Both the position numbers and the translations under genes were made by a program. From assembly GCA_965368115.1 (NCBI GenBank), contig CBDULQ010000079.1, positions 1 through 14,486 on the forward strand: 14,486 bases of DNA. The letters are read 5' to 3'. Source of the stretch: CBDULQ01 sp965368115 (GTDB lineage Bacteria; Pseudomonadota; Gammaproteobacteria; SZUA-229). Below, one piece after another: positions 14,276 to 14,486 of this stretch (position 1 is the stretch's first letter; each line of letters begins with the position of its first letter). A model generated the notes under the pieces. The model was not told where the DNA came from. It saw only the letters and a list, made by a program, of their open reading frames with translations, and did no database searches.

Positions 14276-14486
14276 ATGTTTTCAAGCCAGATGGGTATTC
14301 AGGGGTATGACGACGAATTATGGGAAGCCATTGAGCAGGAGACCCAGCGTCAGGAACAGCATATCGAGCTGATTGCCTCGGAGAACTACGCCAGCCCACG
14401 TGTCATGCAGGCTCAGGGGTCTGTGCTCACCAACAAATACGCCGAAGGTTATCCCGCCAAGCGCTACTACGGCGGCTGTGAATACG
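14276..14486 (+). CDS. glyA: Serine hydroxymethyltransferase, N-terminal part (runs off window)
   Basis: The first 70 codons of GlyA, the PLP enzyme that converts serine and tetrahydrofolate to glycine and 5,10-methylenetetrahydrofolate. The visible sequence MFSSQMGIQGYDDELWEAIEQE, then 'IELIASENYASPRVMQAQGSVLTNKYAEGYPAKRYYGGCEY', is highly characteristic of bacterial GlyA. The full enzyme is normally about 417 residues, so some 350 lie beyond the edge. ATG 14276 is set by GGAG (14265-14268) 7 bases upstream. The 139 bases between the previous gene and glyA show no convincing terminator or riboswitch, though they must hold the glyA promoter if it is not co-transcribed with the genes upstream. 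Confidence 0.97.
   Translation, partial: MFSSQMGIQGYDDELWEAIEQETQRQEQHIELIASENYASPRVMQAQGSVLTNKYAEGYPAKRYYGGCEY

Overview
The window looks like a chromosomal segment of a free-living, moderately GC-rich gammaproteobacterium, perhaps near the Chromatiales/Ectothiorhodospiraceae. This rests on protein character and gene order (ftsK-lolA-rarA next to trxB, plus ettA and glyA), not on a database search. Most of it is core housekeeping sequence. I see no tRNA or rRNA gene, CRISPR array, intact insertion sequence, prophage or conjugation gene.

Layout. (1) 1-1783, minus strand: trxB followed 12 bases later by a FemAB-like N-acyltransferase (COG3146) that is cut off by the window start. (2) 1947-3005, plus strand and divergent from trxB: alanine dehydrogenase (ald). 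(3) 3032-7917, plus strand: a likely operon ftsK, lolA, rarA and a small DUF3144 protein. It starts from a TATAAT box just upstream of ftsK and ends at a clear intrinsic terminator. A 66-base imperfect palindrome spans the stop codon of the DUF3144 gene. (4) 8077-11873, minus strand: ettA, the ABC-F translational throttle, then an SLC13-type permease with two cytoplasmic RCK_C domains. The two are separated by a perfect 13-bp hairpin, and the permease has its own possible promoter and operator. (5) 11999-14136, plus strand and divergent from ettA: two exported proteins of unknown function. The first is a lipoprotein with a HEWGH zinc-protease motif between two beta-rich domains. The second is a small, all-beta secreted protein whose first possible start overlaps the protease stop codon. 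(6) 14276-end: the beginning of glyA.

The housekeeping genes cover redox balance (trxB), alanine/pyruvate exchange (ald, NADH-linked), division and chromosome segregation (ftsK), lipoprotein traffic to the outer membrane (lolA), stalled-fork rescue (rarA), translation control by energy state (ettA) and one-carbon metabolism (glyA). The least explained content is the protease/partner pair at 11999-14136. It is the best candidate for an undescribed system: an outer-membrane-anchored or periplasmic gluzincin-like peptidase with a co-encoded beta-sandwich partner. The palindrome at 7731-7796 is the clearest non-coding oddity. Codon positions, motifs and hairpins were read by eye from the sequence; family names come from recognition, not a search.
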